From CAYNJF01 sp964397555 (lineage in GTDB: Bacteria > Pseudomonadota > Gammaproteobacteria > Berkiellales > Berkiellaceae): DNA of 30,892 nucleotides. How positions within the stretch are numbered: the stretch's first letter is position 1; each line of letters opens with the position of its first letter. Location: NCBI GenBank assembly GCA_964397555.1, contig CAYNJF010000027.1, positions 1 to 30,892 of the forward strand, read 5' to 3'. Below are positions 1-8,286 of this stretch, in pieces. A model generated the notes under the pieces. That model searched no databases. It was not told the DNA's origin and saw only the letters and a program-made list of their open reading frames with translations. Both the position numbers and the translations under genes were made by a program.

Positions 1-2
1 GC

Positions 3-701
3 TCTTATCTTGGGCTGTTATGGCCTCATGTCGAGCAAGACATTCAATATCATCAGCATCGCGTCGTTGAGGCAGAACATGCCAGTGCTATTCAAGCGCT
101 CAAGGCACATTGGCGTCCTGATTTTGCCATGCCCCAAATTCCGACGCCTGATGATGATTTAAACCGTCCGGACTGGCCAAGTCAGCTAGAATCTAAAGTA
201 GGGACGTTTGTGCATCAACTGTTTGATATGATGGCCAATGGCATGTCCTTGCGCGTTGATGAGCTGCCTTCTCGACAAAAAGCATGGTCACATGCTCTTT
301 TAAACCAAGGTGTGGCAATGCATCAGCTCAATCAAGCCTTGGGTTGGGTCAATCAGGCCATGTCAAATGGGTTGAACAGTGAACGTTTCCAGTGGATTAT
401 GAGCCAACCGGGTGAGAGTGAATTATCCTTACAATATAAATCGGATAAGGTGCACCAAGTCATCTTGGACAGAACCTTTGTCGTTGACGGTGTGCGCTGG
501 ATCATTGATTACAAACTCATTTTTAATCATGAACTCTGCGTGGACCACTATATGGATCAACTGTCCTTTTATGGGAGGCTGATGCGTAAGATGGGATCTG
601 AGCCGATTCGATTAGGACTCTATTTTCCCATGAGCGATGATTGGTGGGAAAGTGATTTGCAAACCGTATTAGAAGGGGGCACCCATGACAAAGCTCAATG
701 A
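3..701 (+). CDS. RecB/AddA-like helicase-nuclease, C-terminal part (partial)
   Basis: The reading frame is open through the left edge, so this is the C-terminal end of a longer protein and the Met at 129 is internal. The fragment starts with a SYLGLLWP stretch typical of the region just after the last helicase motif in UvrD/AddA-type proteins. It then carries a complete RecB-family nuclease module: GTFVHQLF near 204-227 (metal-binding His), VILDR near 460, GVRWIIDYK near 490-515 (the Asp and DYK of the PD-(D/E)XK fold), and YMDQLSFY near 550 (the QxxxY motif). All catalytic positions look intact. The family resects double-strand breaks, and this subunit would combine a helicase with the nuclease. 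Its stop lies inside the next gene (17-base overlap), so the two are probably cotranscribed. RecB versus AddA-like cannot be settled without the N-terminus. Confidence 0.85.
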   Translation, partial: SYLGLLWPHVEQDIQYHQHRVVEAEHASAIQALKAHWRPDFAMPQIPTPDDDLNRPDWPSQLESKVGTFVHQLFDMMANGMSLRVDELPSRQKAWSHALLNQGVAMHQLNQALGWVNQAMSNGLNSERFQWIMSQPGESELSLQYKSDKVHQVILDRTFVVDGVRWIIDYKLIFNHELCVDHYMDQLSFYGRLMRKMGSEPIRLGLYFPMSDDWWESDLQTVLEGGTHDKAQ

Positions 702-1584
702 TAAGCTTGTGATTGCTATCTCATCCAGAGCATTATTTGATTTAAATGCCTCGAATGAAATCTATGAAAAAGAGGGCTTTGAAGCTTACGCTCGCCATCA
801 AAGAGCGAATGAGCACAATCCCTTGGACCCAGGATTTGCTTATCCTTTGGTCAAAAAATTTCTTGCCCTAAACCAAGGTAAAAAAGAAGAGGATAAACGA
901 GTTGAGGTTTTGCTTTTATCGCGAAACACTGCCGATACGGGATTAAGAATATTCCATTCGATTGATCACCATGGACTTGATATCACGCGAGCGGCATTCA
1001 CGGGTGGCAATAGCCCCTATGGGTATGCCAAAGCCTTCAATGCGCATCTTTTTTTATCGCTTAATCCCGATGATGTGGCGGATGCATTGTCCATCGGTTG
1101 TCCGGCCGCCAACATATGGTCAGGACCCAGCGGTGTCCAATCCACGGATAGCTTAAACATTGCCTTTGATGGCGATGCGGTCTTGTTTTCAGATGAGTCC
1201 GAGGAAGTCTTTAAGCACCACGGCCTCGAAGCCTTCAATCACAACGAAACAGCGCTCAAGCATCATCCCATGAAAAAAGGTCCCTTCGCTCCCTTTTTAG
1301 AGGCGCTGGTAAGGCTTCAAAATGAGGAGCTGCCAATTCCAATCCGAACCGCTTTGGTCACAGCAAGAAGCGCGCCGTCTCATGAGCGAGTGGTGCATAC
1401 CTTAAGAGAGTGGGGCGTTCGGTTGGATGAGTCTTTGTTTTTAGGAGGCCTTGAAAAAGTTGAGTTTTTAAGTTCGTTTAAAGCCGACATCTTTTTTGAT
1501 GATCAACGTCAACATTGCACGAATGCAAGCACACAGATATCATCAGCTCATGTTCCATTTGGCGTGACGAACATCCATAAGTAA
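685..1584 (+). CDS. 5'-nucleotidase, cytosolic cN-I (NT5C1) type
   Basis: A 299-aa HAD-fold enzyme of the 5_nucleotid/NT5C1 family, which removes the 5' phosphate from nucleoside monophosphates such as AMP in the cytosol. Motifs visible: FDGDAV with the two catalytic Asp at residues 162 and 164 (the HAD DxD), LVTARSAP near residues 224-231 (motif II), and GGLEKVEFL followed by FFDDQ at residues 270-274 (motif III Lys and the acidic motif IV). No signal peptide. A strong Shine-Dalgarno (AGAAGGGGG, 671-679) sits 5 bases before the ATG at 685 and lies inside the 3' end of the nuclease gene, so translation is probably coupled. Length and motif order suit the family. The preferred nucleotide cannot be read from sequence. 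Confidence 0.85.
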   Translation: MTKLNDKLVIAISSRALFDLNASNEIYEKEGFEAYARHQRANEHNPLDPGFAYPLVKKFLALNQGKKEEDKRVEVLLLSRNTADTGLRIFHSIDHHGLDITRAAFTGGNSPYGYAKAFNAHLFLSLNPDDVADALSIGCPAANIWSGPSGVQSTDSLNIAFDGDAVLFSDESEEVFKHHGLEAFNHNETALKHHPMKKGPFAPFLEALVRLQNEELPIPIRTALVTARSAPSHERVVHTLREWGVRLDESLFLGGLEKVEFLSSFKADIFFDDQRQHCTNASTQISSAHVPFGVTNIHK

Positions 1585-1609
1585 ACCACGGTCCTTTTCT
1601 TAGTGGTTT
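1583..1609 (+). terminator. Inverted repeat after 5'-nucleotidase gene, possible terminator
   Basis: AAACCAC (1583-1589, starting inside the stop codon) pairs perfectly with GTGGTTT (1603-1609) across a 13-base T-rich loop. There is no T-run after the stem, so it is at best a weak terminator or an RNA-stabilising hairpin. The rest of the 234-base gap to 1818 shows no gene, and only a TTAATAT-type AT-rich stretch near 1781 before the next RBS. Confidence 0.35.
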
Positions 1610-1818
1610 ATCCAGGCAAAGCCACGTTAGGAGAGTTAACCTCCCTGCATCATTGACTGGCATTCAGGCCTACACCACTTAAAAAATCATGTTCGAATGG
1701 ATATCTTAATCTCTTGAGTGTCATTTTATCGAAAGATTTTAACCTATTGTCTGAAATACCTGGACCATGCCCCTATCTATTAATATAGTGTTAGAAGGGG
1801 AAAAAAGAAGTTAGTATT

Positions 1819-2577
1819 ATGAAATCAAAACCACTTAATTTAAGTAAGAAACGTCGTGGCAAATTAAAATATAAAGATCGTTTTCGCCATGGCAGTTCCA
1901 TTCGAAAAAACCTTGATGGTATGCATTCTTCCATGGCTTTAGAACAGTTTAAAGAGATGTTAGAGGGCGCGACTTTTTATGCAGACTCTTTGCCTGAGGC
2001 GTTAAGCTCTTATTATAATTTGATGGGGCATATGAATCATAGGATTGCTCAAGCAAAAGAGCAAGAGTCACTGGGTTCTTATCGACATTATTGTGAGCAA
2101 GAGGGTTTGGATGGGGCGGCTCGCGCACTACGAGAGCTTGATGAAACCGTGGATGCACAAAATGAAATCATTGAAGAACAGGATAATGAAATACGTTCGT
2201 TAAGAGCCAAATTGGCTGCGTTTGAAGCAAGTAATGCTTATTACCGCGACGTTGCAGAAGGTGAGCGCCGAGCGCAAGCGCACTACCGTCAAATAGGCAT
2301 AGAACAAAGTCGTCGTGATGATGATAAAATTGCAGGACTCAACAGGTCTCTATACTACGCAGGTCAGTCTCTAGGCGCGGCCAAGGTCCGAGAGCAGGCT
2401 TTAAGATTTGATCTTAGCCTTACAAAACAAGAGCGCGCATCAGCACTTTATCAAGCAAGGCAAGCCCATGAGGTCGCTGAGACTATGGCTAAACAAGTCA
2501 GAGATTTAAACAATAAATTAAATCGACCCGGTATGATACCTAGTTTTTGTCAAGGCTTAAGAAAAAGATTTTGCTAA
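1819..2577 (+). CDS. Orphan coiled-coil protein with basic N-terminus
   Basis: A 252-aa protein I do not recognise. The first ~35 residues are strongly basic (KKRRGKLKYKDRFRHG). Residues ~85-240 are Glu/Lys/Arg/Ala-rich and helical, with heptad-like stretches (RALRELDETVDAQNEIIEEQ, then NEIRSLRAKLAAFEA) that predict a long coiled coil. It ends in a short basic tail with a terminal Cys (KRFC). There is no signal peptide and no membrane segment. AGAAG (1806-1810) lies 8 bases before the ATG, supporting the start. It is alone between the nuclease/nucleotidase pair and the convergent Nudix gene, 11 bases from the latter. Coiled-coil orphans like this are common among secreted substrates of Legionellales, but nothing in the sequence proves that; a structural or nucleoid-associated role is equally possible. 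Confidence 0.75.
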   Translation: MKSKPLNLSKKRRGKLKYKDRFRHGSSIRKNLDGMHSSMALEQFKEMLEGATFYADSLPEALSSYYNLMGHMNHRIAQAKEQESLGSYRHYCEQEGLDGAARALRELDETVDAQNEIIEEQDNEIRSLRAKLAAFEASNAYYRDVAEGERRAQAHYRQIGIEQSRRDDDKIAGLNRSLYYAGQSLGAAKVREQALRFDLSLTKQERASALYQARQAHEVAETMAKQVRDLNNKLNRPGMIPSFCQGLRKRFC

Positions 2578-2588
2578 GAAGGACATGC

Positions 2589-3164
2589 TCAAAGAAAAAG
2601 GCTTTGCCCGAATAAAAAAAGGATGGTTCCAGTAAAACCCCATATGTCCTGGCTTTGGTATGTCAGAGCATAATGCGTATGCTCTTTACCACCTCGCGCG
2701 AATTGGCGTGCTTCAAAAGCTTGCTTATCACGAATTAATGACATGGGCACTTGGTATATTTTTTCTACTTCATCAGGGTTGGCGAAAAGATGTCTGGTTT
2801 GATGCACCAACCCCACGTGAACATCGATGCTAAACCCGGATAACGAGTGGTAAGTCCCTAGACTGCCCAAGGGCTCGACTTCAGTTAACCCAATTTCTTC
2901 TCTGGCTTCTCTTAACGCTGTCACCATCGAACTGGTGTCTTCTTTTTCTTTTCGCCCGCCCGGAAAACTCATTTGACCGGCATGCGAGGTTAAGTGTTCT
3001 GCTCGTTTCGTCACGATGATAGAAGGGGGCTCTTGAGCCACGATAGGGATGATCACGGAGGCCTGTTTACTGGTGTGATGATGAGGCTTATCCATCCCTA
3101 TTTCTTGAGCTAGCGTTTGCATACGCTCGTGTACTTTTGTTAGATTGATGGTTTTCAAATTCAT
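2589..3164 (-). CDS. Nudix hydrolase, CoA diphosphatase type (NudL-like)
   Basis: A 191-aa Nudix protein of the coenzyme A pyrophosphatase group, which splits CoA and derivatives into 3',5'-ADP and phosphopantetheine. The CoA-specific upstream motif is clear: ITKRAEHLTSHAGQMSFPGG-like, i.e. TKRxxxLxxHxGQxxFPGG near residues 51-71. The Nudix helix REAREEIGL follows near residues 85-93 with the metal-binding EE pair, at the same spacing from FPGG as in NudL-type enzymes. The ATG at 3164 has no clear Shine-Dalgarno; an alternative Met lies 14 codons in (3122). A TATACT-like -10 on the minus strand is seen at 3204-3209 without a convincing -35. It is convergent with the coiled-coil gene. Role: probably CoA turnover or housecleaning. 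Confidence 0.85.
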   Translation of the reverse strand: MNLKTINLTKVHERMQTLAQEIGMDKPHHHTSKQASVIIPIVAQEPPSIIVTKRAEHLTSHAGQMSFPGGRKEKEDTSSMVTALREAREEIGLTEVEPLGSLGTYHSLSGFSIDVHVGLVHQTRHLFANPDEVEKIYQVPMSLIRDKQAFEARQFARGGKEHTHYALTYQSQDIWGFTGTILFLFGQSLFL

Positions 3165-3352
3165 AAATATGTTTTTTTATTGATTTATCATTCTTCTATG
3201 ATCAGTATATTCTAAAACCATCCAATTAGCAGTTGCCACACTTTACTGAGTTAATGTGCAGTCAGTATCTGACATAAATTTTTTACCTTCGCACACTTTG
3301 TCCATGAACTAAAACCCAATGGGAATGTCATAGGAAAGTAAGGAGTCGAATT

Positions 3353-6166
3353 ATGAGTGATGATTCACGTCAAAGATTCTTCCAGTCATTTCCGATGGAG
3401 GAATTTTGGAGGTTCTACATCGATGGGATAAAGCAGCACGAGGGCTGGGCACAGTTTGAAACCCGAGAGCCTGGTTATGGTGCCTGCATGATGTCTTCTT
3501 TTTTTACAGAAATGCAAGATGAGTACTTCACTGAAGATCTAAGCATTGAAAGTTTGCATCGCATCCACGCAAACACCGTGGATGGTGTTAAAAATACTAA
3601 TTATGACTCAATTCGACTCGGTGGCCAAAGAAGGGCAGATCAATTCCGAAGTGAAATCGTTGGATTTGGGTTGACGAGTAAGAACGCGTCCGAGTTTGGG
3701 CTTGAGGAAATAAATGTTCAGGCCGGCACGTTTGGGTTTAGGATCGATCGTAAAGACAACAAAAAAAAATTACTAGGAACAAGTGGCGAGTTCATTGAGA
3801 TTAACATCCAAAGATGCTTGGATGACTATCATAAAGAGATAAGTGAATGTGACACGGAAGGTGAAAAGTTAGAATCCATCATTAAATTGATTTCCATTCT
3901 CGAGCGCATCCATCCTTATCAGGATGCCAACTGTCGTACTTTTTGTATGGTCCTATTATTTCGAGAGTGCTTAAAACATGGGATCACCCCACCGCTCATG
4001 CGTGATCCAAACCAATTTGATGGCCATTCTATTCAAGAGATGAAAAGGCAGGTTATGGCGGGAAGCCAACGAACTCAAACTCTTATTGAAGGTCGTCCCA
4101 TGGAGCTTCCCTTTGATAAGTCCATACCGATTACGAGCACCAACACCCCTGTGACTCATGATTACGATAAAATCATGGTGAAGGCATGTCTTTACGAGGG
4201 AGCCATAAGAAGTGGGATGCCGCGGGTCGTTCAAATGGGTGTCGACGCGGATAATTTAGTCTCTGGTATTGTTCAAGACGGTGAGTTAACCCCCGACGCT
4301 TCAAATATAGTCGAGCAAATGATTCAGTATGGTTATGCGAATGCGGTTCGTGCGATGGTAGTCACCTTAGCCCAAGATCACCCAGCGCTTGCCACACAAC
4401 TAGCTTCAGATTTGAAAGCCCAAGCAAATGACCAAAATAGAGATAATCTCTATCGAGTGATTGGAAACGATGATGGACTCGGCCGGCTATTTGGGGTCAA
4501 TCCTTTGCACTACTATGCGAGCTTAAACACCCTTAGCGATGAACAAATAAGCGATTTAGCTACTTATTTATCCGAAGAAAATATTGAGCAAGTGTCTGAT
4601 TTAGATGGTAAAACCCCTCTATTATTATGTCTGGAAAGTGACAATGTCGACATGCTTAAAAAGCTTTTACAAGCTGGGGTTAACATGAGCTCTTCTCCTG
4701 AAGTATCCGATGAGGTCTATAGGAAACTTACAAACACGGCTTTACTCTCTTACTTGGAACAAAGTGGAGTCGTCATAGCTGACTATGTTAAAGGCCAAAT
4801 TGGAGAGCACTACTTTTCGGAAATTACCTCATTTAAATCACAGTTATTTGATATAAATCATGCTCTGATTACTGTTTGTCACTCCTTAAGTCCTTCGTTA
4901 AAGATGGAAGATGCAACTGAGGTGATCCAAAATAATCTCTCGAGAAGCAACATGACTGAGGTTGACGTTGAAGAATTGATTGGATTTATTCATGTGTTAA
5001 AGCAACATCATGAAGATGAGAACAAACTAGCCTCCGATTTGAATACTTATAAACAAATCTGTGACGAGCGCCGTAGCCAGATATTGACCTCAAAGAGGCT
5101 GCTTTCCATTTTTCAGGAACATGAAGAAAAGGTTGGCGAACTATTGCAATTATCGTCCTCGCGAAGGATGGATGCGTTAACTCAGCTTGGATGGATACAA
5201 GATCCAACACAATTCGAAAGCGTTCGATCTTTCTTTGATGAATTCGCTGAATATTTAAGTGAACTTGAGGAAGACTCCGATCCCACTGAACCTTATGTTA
5301 CCATCACGACCAATAAGGCCAGCACATCTGAGTCTTATGAAATCAATGAATGGTTTAAAACATTGTGCGTGAAGCTCAATGAGGCGCGTTTGACAAAAGT
5401 GTCTGAGCTAAAAGCTCAGCTGGATACCTTAAATGAAGGCGGCATAGACAATCAACAAAATTTGGCCAAACCTGAAAGCCTCATGGACGTAAAAGATGAA
5501 CTCAATGAGCTGTTTGACATGGTTCATCAAGGCAGCTCGTTTGCAGATGCTCAGGAGTTCATGATTCGGAAAATACCGGTAGACGATGGGAAAGAAAAAG
5601 CTTTGTTTGAGTATCTTCAAGACTCTGTCGAGTTTGTGAAAGAAACCATCGATGGAAATGAGCCGACTTATATTAGTATTGACGAAGATATTCTCTCAAG
5701 CTCTGATAAACCTCTTGTTGCTGACATTAAAACCATGTTCCAAGAAATGACCAACGAACGCATACGCTCATCTCAGCTGGATACCTTAAATGAAGGCGGC
5801 ATAGACAATCAACAAGACTTGGCCAAACCAGCTAGCCTCATGGACGTAAAAGATGAACTCAATGAGCTGTTTGACATGGTTCATCAAGGCAGCTCGTTTG
5901 CAGATGCTCAGGAGTTCATGATTCGGAAAATACCGGTAGACGATGGGAAAGAAAAAGCTTTGTTTGAGTATCTTCAAGACTCTGTCGAGTTTGTGAAAGA
6001 AACCATCGATGGAAATGAGCCGACTTATATTAATATTGACGAAGATATTCTCTCAAGCTTGGATAAACCTCTTGTTGCTGACATTAAAACTATGTTCCAA
6101 GAAATGACCAACGAACGCATACGCGAAGCAAACAGGCGACGGGCCCTCGCAAGACCTAATCGTTAA
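3353..6166 (+). CDS. Fic-like/ankyrin multidomain protein with C-terminal tandem repeats; effector candidate
   Basis: A 937-aa protein. Residues ~60-260 form a Fic-like domain with HPYQDANCR at residues 187-195. The catalytic His187, acidic Asp191, Asn193 and Arg195 are present, but the canonical GNG is ANC and the second Arg (three residues after Arg195) is a Cys. Fic enzymes usually transfer AMP or another phosphate-containing group to host or self proteins; substrate and activity here are unknown. A single ankyrin-like repeat (DLDGKTPLLLCLESDN then VDMLKKLLQAG) lies near residues 415-446. Residues ~580-925 are acidic, helical repeats (see the repeat entries). The tail is basic (RRRALARPNR). 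No signal peptide. AAGGAG at 3340-3345 supports the ATG. It is monocistronic, flanked by a divergent Nudix gene and an ABC operon. A Fic plus ankyrin build fits a Dot/Icm-type secreted effector, as an inference. Confidence 0.8.
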   Translation: MSDDSRQRFFQSFPMEEFWRFYIDGIKQHEGWAQFETREPGYGACMMSSFFTEMQDEYFTEDLSIESLHRIHANTVDGVKNTNYDSIRLGGQRRADQFRSEIVGFGLTSKNASEFGLEEINVQAGTFGFRIDRKDNKKKLLGTSGEFIEINIQRCLDDYHKEISECDTEGEKLESIIKLISILERIHPYQDANCRTFCMVLLFRECLKHGITPPLMRDPNQFDGHSIQEMKRQVMAGSQRTQTLIEGRPMELPFDKSIPITSTNTPVTHDYDKIMVKACLYEGAIRSGMPRVVQMGVDADNLVSGIVQDGELTPDASNIVEQMIQYGYANAVRAMVVTLAQDHPALATQLASDLKAQANDQNRDNLYRVIGNDDGLGRLFGVNPLHYYASLNTLSDEQISDLATYLSEENIEQVSDLDGKTPLLLCLESDNVDMLKKLLQAGVNMSSSPEVSDEVYRKLTNTALLSYLEQSGVVIADYVKGQIGEHYFSEITSFKSQLFDINHALITVCHSLSPSLKMEDATEVIQNNLSRSNMTEVDVEELIGFIHVLKQHHEDENKLASDLNTYKQICDERRSQILTSKRLLSIFQEHEEKVGELLQLSSSRRMDALTQLGWIQDPTQFESVRSFFDEFAEYLSELEEDSDPTEPYVTITTNKASTSESYEINEWFKTLCVKLNEARLTKVSELKAQLDTLNEGGIDNQQNLAKPESLMDVKDELNELFDMVHQGSSFADAQEFMIRKIPVDDGKEKALFEYLQDSVEFVKETIDGNEPTYISIDEDILSSSDKPLVADIKTMFQEMTNERIRSSQLDTLNEGGIDNQQDLAKPASLMDVKDELNELFDMVHQGSSFADAQEFMIRKIPVDDGKEKALFEYLQDSVEFVKETIDGNEPTYINIDEDILSSLDKPLVADIKTMFQEMTNERIREANRRRALARPNR
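5097..5414 (+). repeat. Diverged ancestral copy of the same repeat (protein level)
   Basis: Residues ~582-687 align with the two young repeats at protein level only: EHEEKVGELLQLSSSRRMDAL matches KDELNELFDMVHQGSSFADAQ; FFDEFAEYLSELEEDSDPTE matches LFEYLQDSVEFVKETIDGNE; EPYVTI matches EPTYISI; and KLNEARLTKVSELKAQL matches EMTNERIRSSQL. This suggests an older third unit upstream of the recent duplication. Confidence 0.6.
5415..5771 (+). repeat. 357-bp in-frame tandem repeat, copy 1
   Basis: First copy of a 119-codon unit within the Fic-like gene (residues ~689-807), starting CTCAGCTGGATACC. It encodes QLDTLNEGG ... MTNERIRSS. It is followed directly by copy 2 at an offset of exactly 357 bases. 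I count nine mismatches over about 353 aligned bases, so the duplication is recent. A shadow reading frame on the minus strand is duplicated along with it. Confidence 0.95.
5772..6124 (+). repeat. 357-bp in-frame tandem repeat, copy 2 (last codons replaced)
   Basis: Second copy (residues ~808-924), homologous to 5415-5767 and losing similarity after ACGC at 6124, where the basic C-terminal tail begins. Amino-acid changes versus copy 1 are few: N to D, E to A, S to N and S to L. Confidence 0.95.
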
Positions 6167-6203
6167 ACCTGCCGTAAGTTTGTTTTCTTTCTTTTTGATT
6201 GCT

Positions 6204-6233
6204 TTGATTAAGGCAGCCATGGGTCTCTATTCT
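6204..6233 (+). promoter_or_regulatory. Putative sigma70 promoter of the ABC operon
   Basis: TTGATT (6204-6209) and TATTCT (6228-6233) are separated by 18 bases and lie 60 bases upstream of the ABC ATPase ATG. Each hexamer matches the consensus at 4 of 6 positions. Position fits, strength is uncertain. Confidence 0.35.
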
Positions 6234-6293
6234 AAATGAATGGCAGCGTGCTAATCTGTCTTTATGCGCTAGCTTAAGATTGCTAAAAATAAC

Positions 6294-7184
6294 ATGGCAC
6301 AAACCCCCATTCTTGAAGTGAAGAACTTGGTTAAGTCGTTTGGCTCAGTCACGGCTGTCAACGATCTATCGTTCTCCATACGCCCCGGTATTTGTTTTGG
6401 ACTTCTTGGTCCCAATGGGGCTGGAAAGACAACCACCGTTGAGCTCATTGAAGGCGTGACACAACCAGATTCGGGTAAAATTTACTTTAAGGGAAAGCTT
6501 AAGGGAAAAACGTTTAAAAGCCATTCAGGGATCCAGTTTCAGCAAACAACGCTGCAAGATTTTTTGTCGGTCGCTGAGAATCTAAAGTTATTTGCCTCGT
6601 TTTATGAAAGAACCTTGCCTTTTGATGAGCTGGTCCGAATCTGTGCGCTTGAAGAGTTTATTCGTCAAGACGTAAGAAAACTTTCCGGGGGGCAAAGGCA
6701 ACGAGTGGCCCTAGCCTTATCGCTAATCAATGATCCTCAATTACTTTTTTTAGATGAGCCTACTATGGGGCTTGATCCTCAAGCGAGACAAAATTTTTGG
6801 CAATTGATCGAACGCATTAAGCGCCAAGATAAGACGATTGTTCTGACCACCCACTATATGGAAGAGGCGTATACCTTATGCGATGAGATTTGCATCATTG
6901 ATCGAGGGCGCGTCTTGATGCAGGGAGAGCCAAAAACACTGGTCAATAAACACAACCCTATGTACCAGATCACATTGCCGTTAAGTGCGCTGGAAGGTAA
7001 GCGCATTGATGAAAAGTGGGTGTTTGAGGAGCTTGATCATCACATCAGCATAAAGACCAAAAACATCAATGCCACATTAACTTCTCTGATGGAGCATGGC
7101 ATTGTCTTGGATGAGCTCAGTATTCGTAAACCAACCCTTGAAGATTTGTTTTTAGATCTGACAGGCCATTCTTTAAGGGATTAA
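6294..7184 (+). CDS. ABC transporter ATP-binding protein (ABC-2/DrrA type)
   Basis: A 296-aa ATPase that powers the permease encoded 4 bases downstream. Complete nucleotide-binding motifs: Walker A GPNGAGKTT (residues 39-47), Q-loop around Gln82-83, signature LSGGQ (129-133), Walker B LLFLDEP (149-155) with catalytic Glu154, and switch His186 in TTHYMEEA. The ~90-residue C-terminal extension, ending with a PTLEDLFLDLTG motif, is typical of the DrrA/NatA/CcmA-like exporter group. The substrate could be a drug, lipid or polysaccharide and is not readable. The ATG at 6294 has no good Shine-Dalgarno, only AT-rich leader. Adjacent gene order (ATPase then permease) is standard for two-component ABC-2 exporters. 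Confidence 0.9.
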   Translation: MAQTPILEVKNLVKSFGSVTAVNDLSFSIRPGICFGLLGPNGAGKTTTVELIEGVTQPDSGKIYFKGKLKGKTFKSHSGIQFQQTTLQDFLSVAENLKLFASFYERTLPFDELVRICALEEFIRQDVRKLSGGQRQRVALALSLINDPQLLFLDEPTMGLDPQARQNFWQLIERIKRQDKTIVLTTHYMEEAYTLCDEICIIDRGRVLMQGEPKTLVNKHNPMYQITLPLSALEGKRIDEKWVFEELDHHISIKTKNINATLTSLMEHGIVLDELSIRKPTLEDLFLDLTGHSLRD

Positions 7185-7188
7185 CGTT

Positions 7189-8193
7189 ATGAAACGCATT
7201 TTAGCCCTCATGTTTGCTCGAAATAAAGAGTTTATTAGGGATAAAGGCTCCCTAGCATGGAGTTTTGGGTTTCCTATTTTCTTAGTGCTTGGCATTTCAT
7301 TGGCGTTTCAAGATCCGCAAACTTTATTTAAAGTGGCTGTTTTAGGCGATACGATTCAACTGGAGCCGTCGATTAAAGAGATCATTGAGCTTCCCCAGGT
7401 GACCGTCATTGAAGCCAAAAACAAAGACAAGGCGATGCTTAGGCTCCAACAGCACGATTACCATTTGTACATAGAGCCCACCTCAAAGTCGTATTGGATC
7501 AACACAGAGTCCGTCGAGGGGAGCTTTTTAGAAAAAGTCTTTCCAGAGGACAGTGGCTATCAAAGAAATGAGTTAGAGGCCAAAAAGCTTCGATACATCG
7601 ATTGGCTCTTACCTGGGATTATTGCCATTAACATGATGTATGGCGCACTTTATGGGGTAGGCTATGTCATCGTCCGATACCGTAAAAACGGTTACCTGAA
7701 ACGATTGCAAGCCACCCCCGTGACCTCGTTTGAGTTTCTAAGCTCCCAACTTTTATCACGGCTGGTGATCTCTCAATCGGTCATGATTTTATTGTTTGCA
7801 GGATGCTATTTTGTCTTAAGGCCTCCAGTCATAGGTTCCTACCTGTTGTTATTCATTTTATCCCTCTGTGGCGCCATTGCTTTGGCCGGACTTGGACTGA
7901 TGTTGGCCTCAAGAGTTCAAAGTGAGGAGCTATCAAGAGGACTGCTTGAGATGTTTGCCTGGCCCATGCTCATCTTAAGTGAAGCCTGGTTCTCTTTGGA
8001 CAGTGCTCATGCCGCGCTTCAATGGATCTCCAAATGCCTTCCTTTAACTTATTTGATTCGAGGGTGGCGAGAGGTGATGTATTACGATGCTGGGTTTGCT
8101 GATATCCAGTTTGAATGCCTCTTTTTAATCATTTTTGGCCTGATTACTCTGAGCATTGGGGCTTACCTTTTCAAATGGCACTCAACTAGCTAA
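7189..8193 (+). CDS. ABC-2 type transporter permease
   Basis: A 334-aa inner-membrane permease pairing with the ATPase just upstream (4-base gap; AAGGGA of the Shine-Dalgarno lies inside the ATPase's last codons). Topology is classical for ABC-2: an amphipathic N-terminus with a first membrane helix near residues 22-40 (SLAWSFGFPIFLVLGISLAF), a ~110-residue extracytoplasmic loop, then about five hydrophobic helices from residue ~140 to the C-terminus. The linking segment YRKNGYLKRLQATPVTSFEF is the conserved coupling region of this family (kxGtlkRLratPvs). Exported substrate unknown. The stop codon falls inside a hairpin (8188-8206). Confidence 0.88.
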   Translation: MKRILALMFARNKEFIRDKGSLAWSFGFPIFLVLGISLAFQDPQTLFKVAVLGDTIQLEPSIKEIIELPQVTVIEAKNKDKAMLRLQQHDYHLYIEPTSKSYWINTESVEGSFLEKVFPEDSGYQRNELEAKKLRYIDWLLPGIIAINMMYGALYGVGYVIVRYRKNGYLKRLQATPVTSFEFLSSQLLSRLVISQSVMILLFAGCYFVLRPPVIGSYLLLFILSLCGAIALAGLGLMLASRVQSEELSRGLLEMFAWPMLILSEAWFSLDSAHAALQWISKCLPLTYLIRGWREVMYYDAGFADIQFECLFLIIFGLITLSIGAYLFKWHSTS

Positions 8194-8219
8194 ATAGTGT
8201 TTAGCTCTTGTTTGAGAGC
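8188..8219 (+). other. Two overlapping alternative hairpins at end of ABC operon
   Basis: AGCTAAA (8188-8194, containing the permease stop) pairs perfectly with TTTAGCT (8200-8206). GCTCT (8204-8208) pairs with AGAGC (8215-8219). The two stems share bases and are mutually exclusive. There is no clean T-run, so termination is uncertain. Confidence 0.4.
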
Positions 8220-8224
8220 AAAGC

Positions 8225-8254
8225 TTGGTTGCTTGCTTGAAGCTGTGCCATAAT
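8225..8254 (+). promoter_or_regulatory. Putative promoter of amino-acid permease gene (extended -10)
   Basis: CATAAT (8249-8254, 5 of 6 to consensus) is preceded by TG one base upstream (extended -10). A weak TTGGTT (8225-8230) lies 18 bases upstream. It is 32 bases before the permease ATG. Confidence 0.45.
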
Positions 8255-8286
8255 GAGCAATTCGATTTTTTTATGGTAGTAGGCTT

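Noticed and set aside
1701..1790. PmrA-like effector box (CTTAAT half-site near 1705, TTAATAT near 1780)
   Set aside because: Only isolated half-sites, without the required direct repeat at fixed spacing.
5429..5977. Two identical-looking 63-aa frames on the minus strand
   Set aside because: They are shadows of the duplicated 357-bp unit, with no start signal; their repetition merely reflects the duplication.
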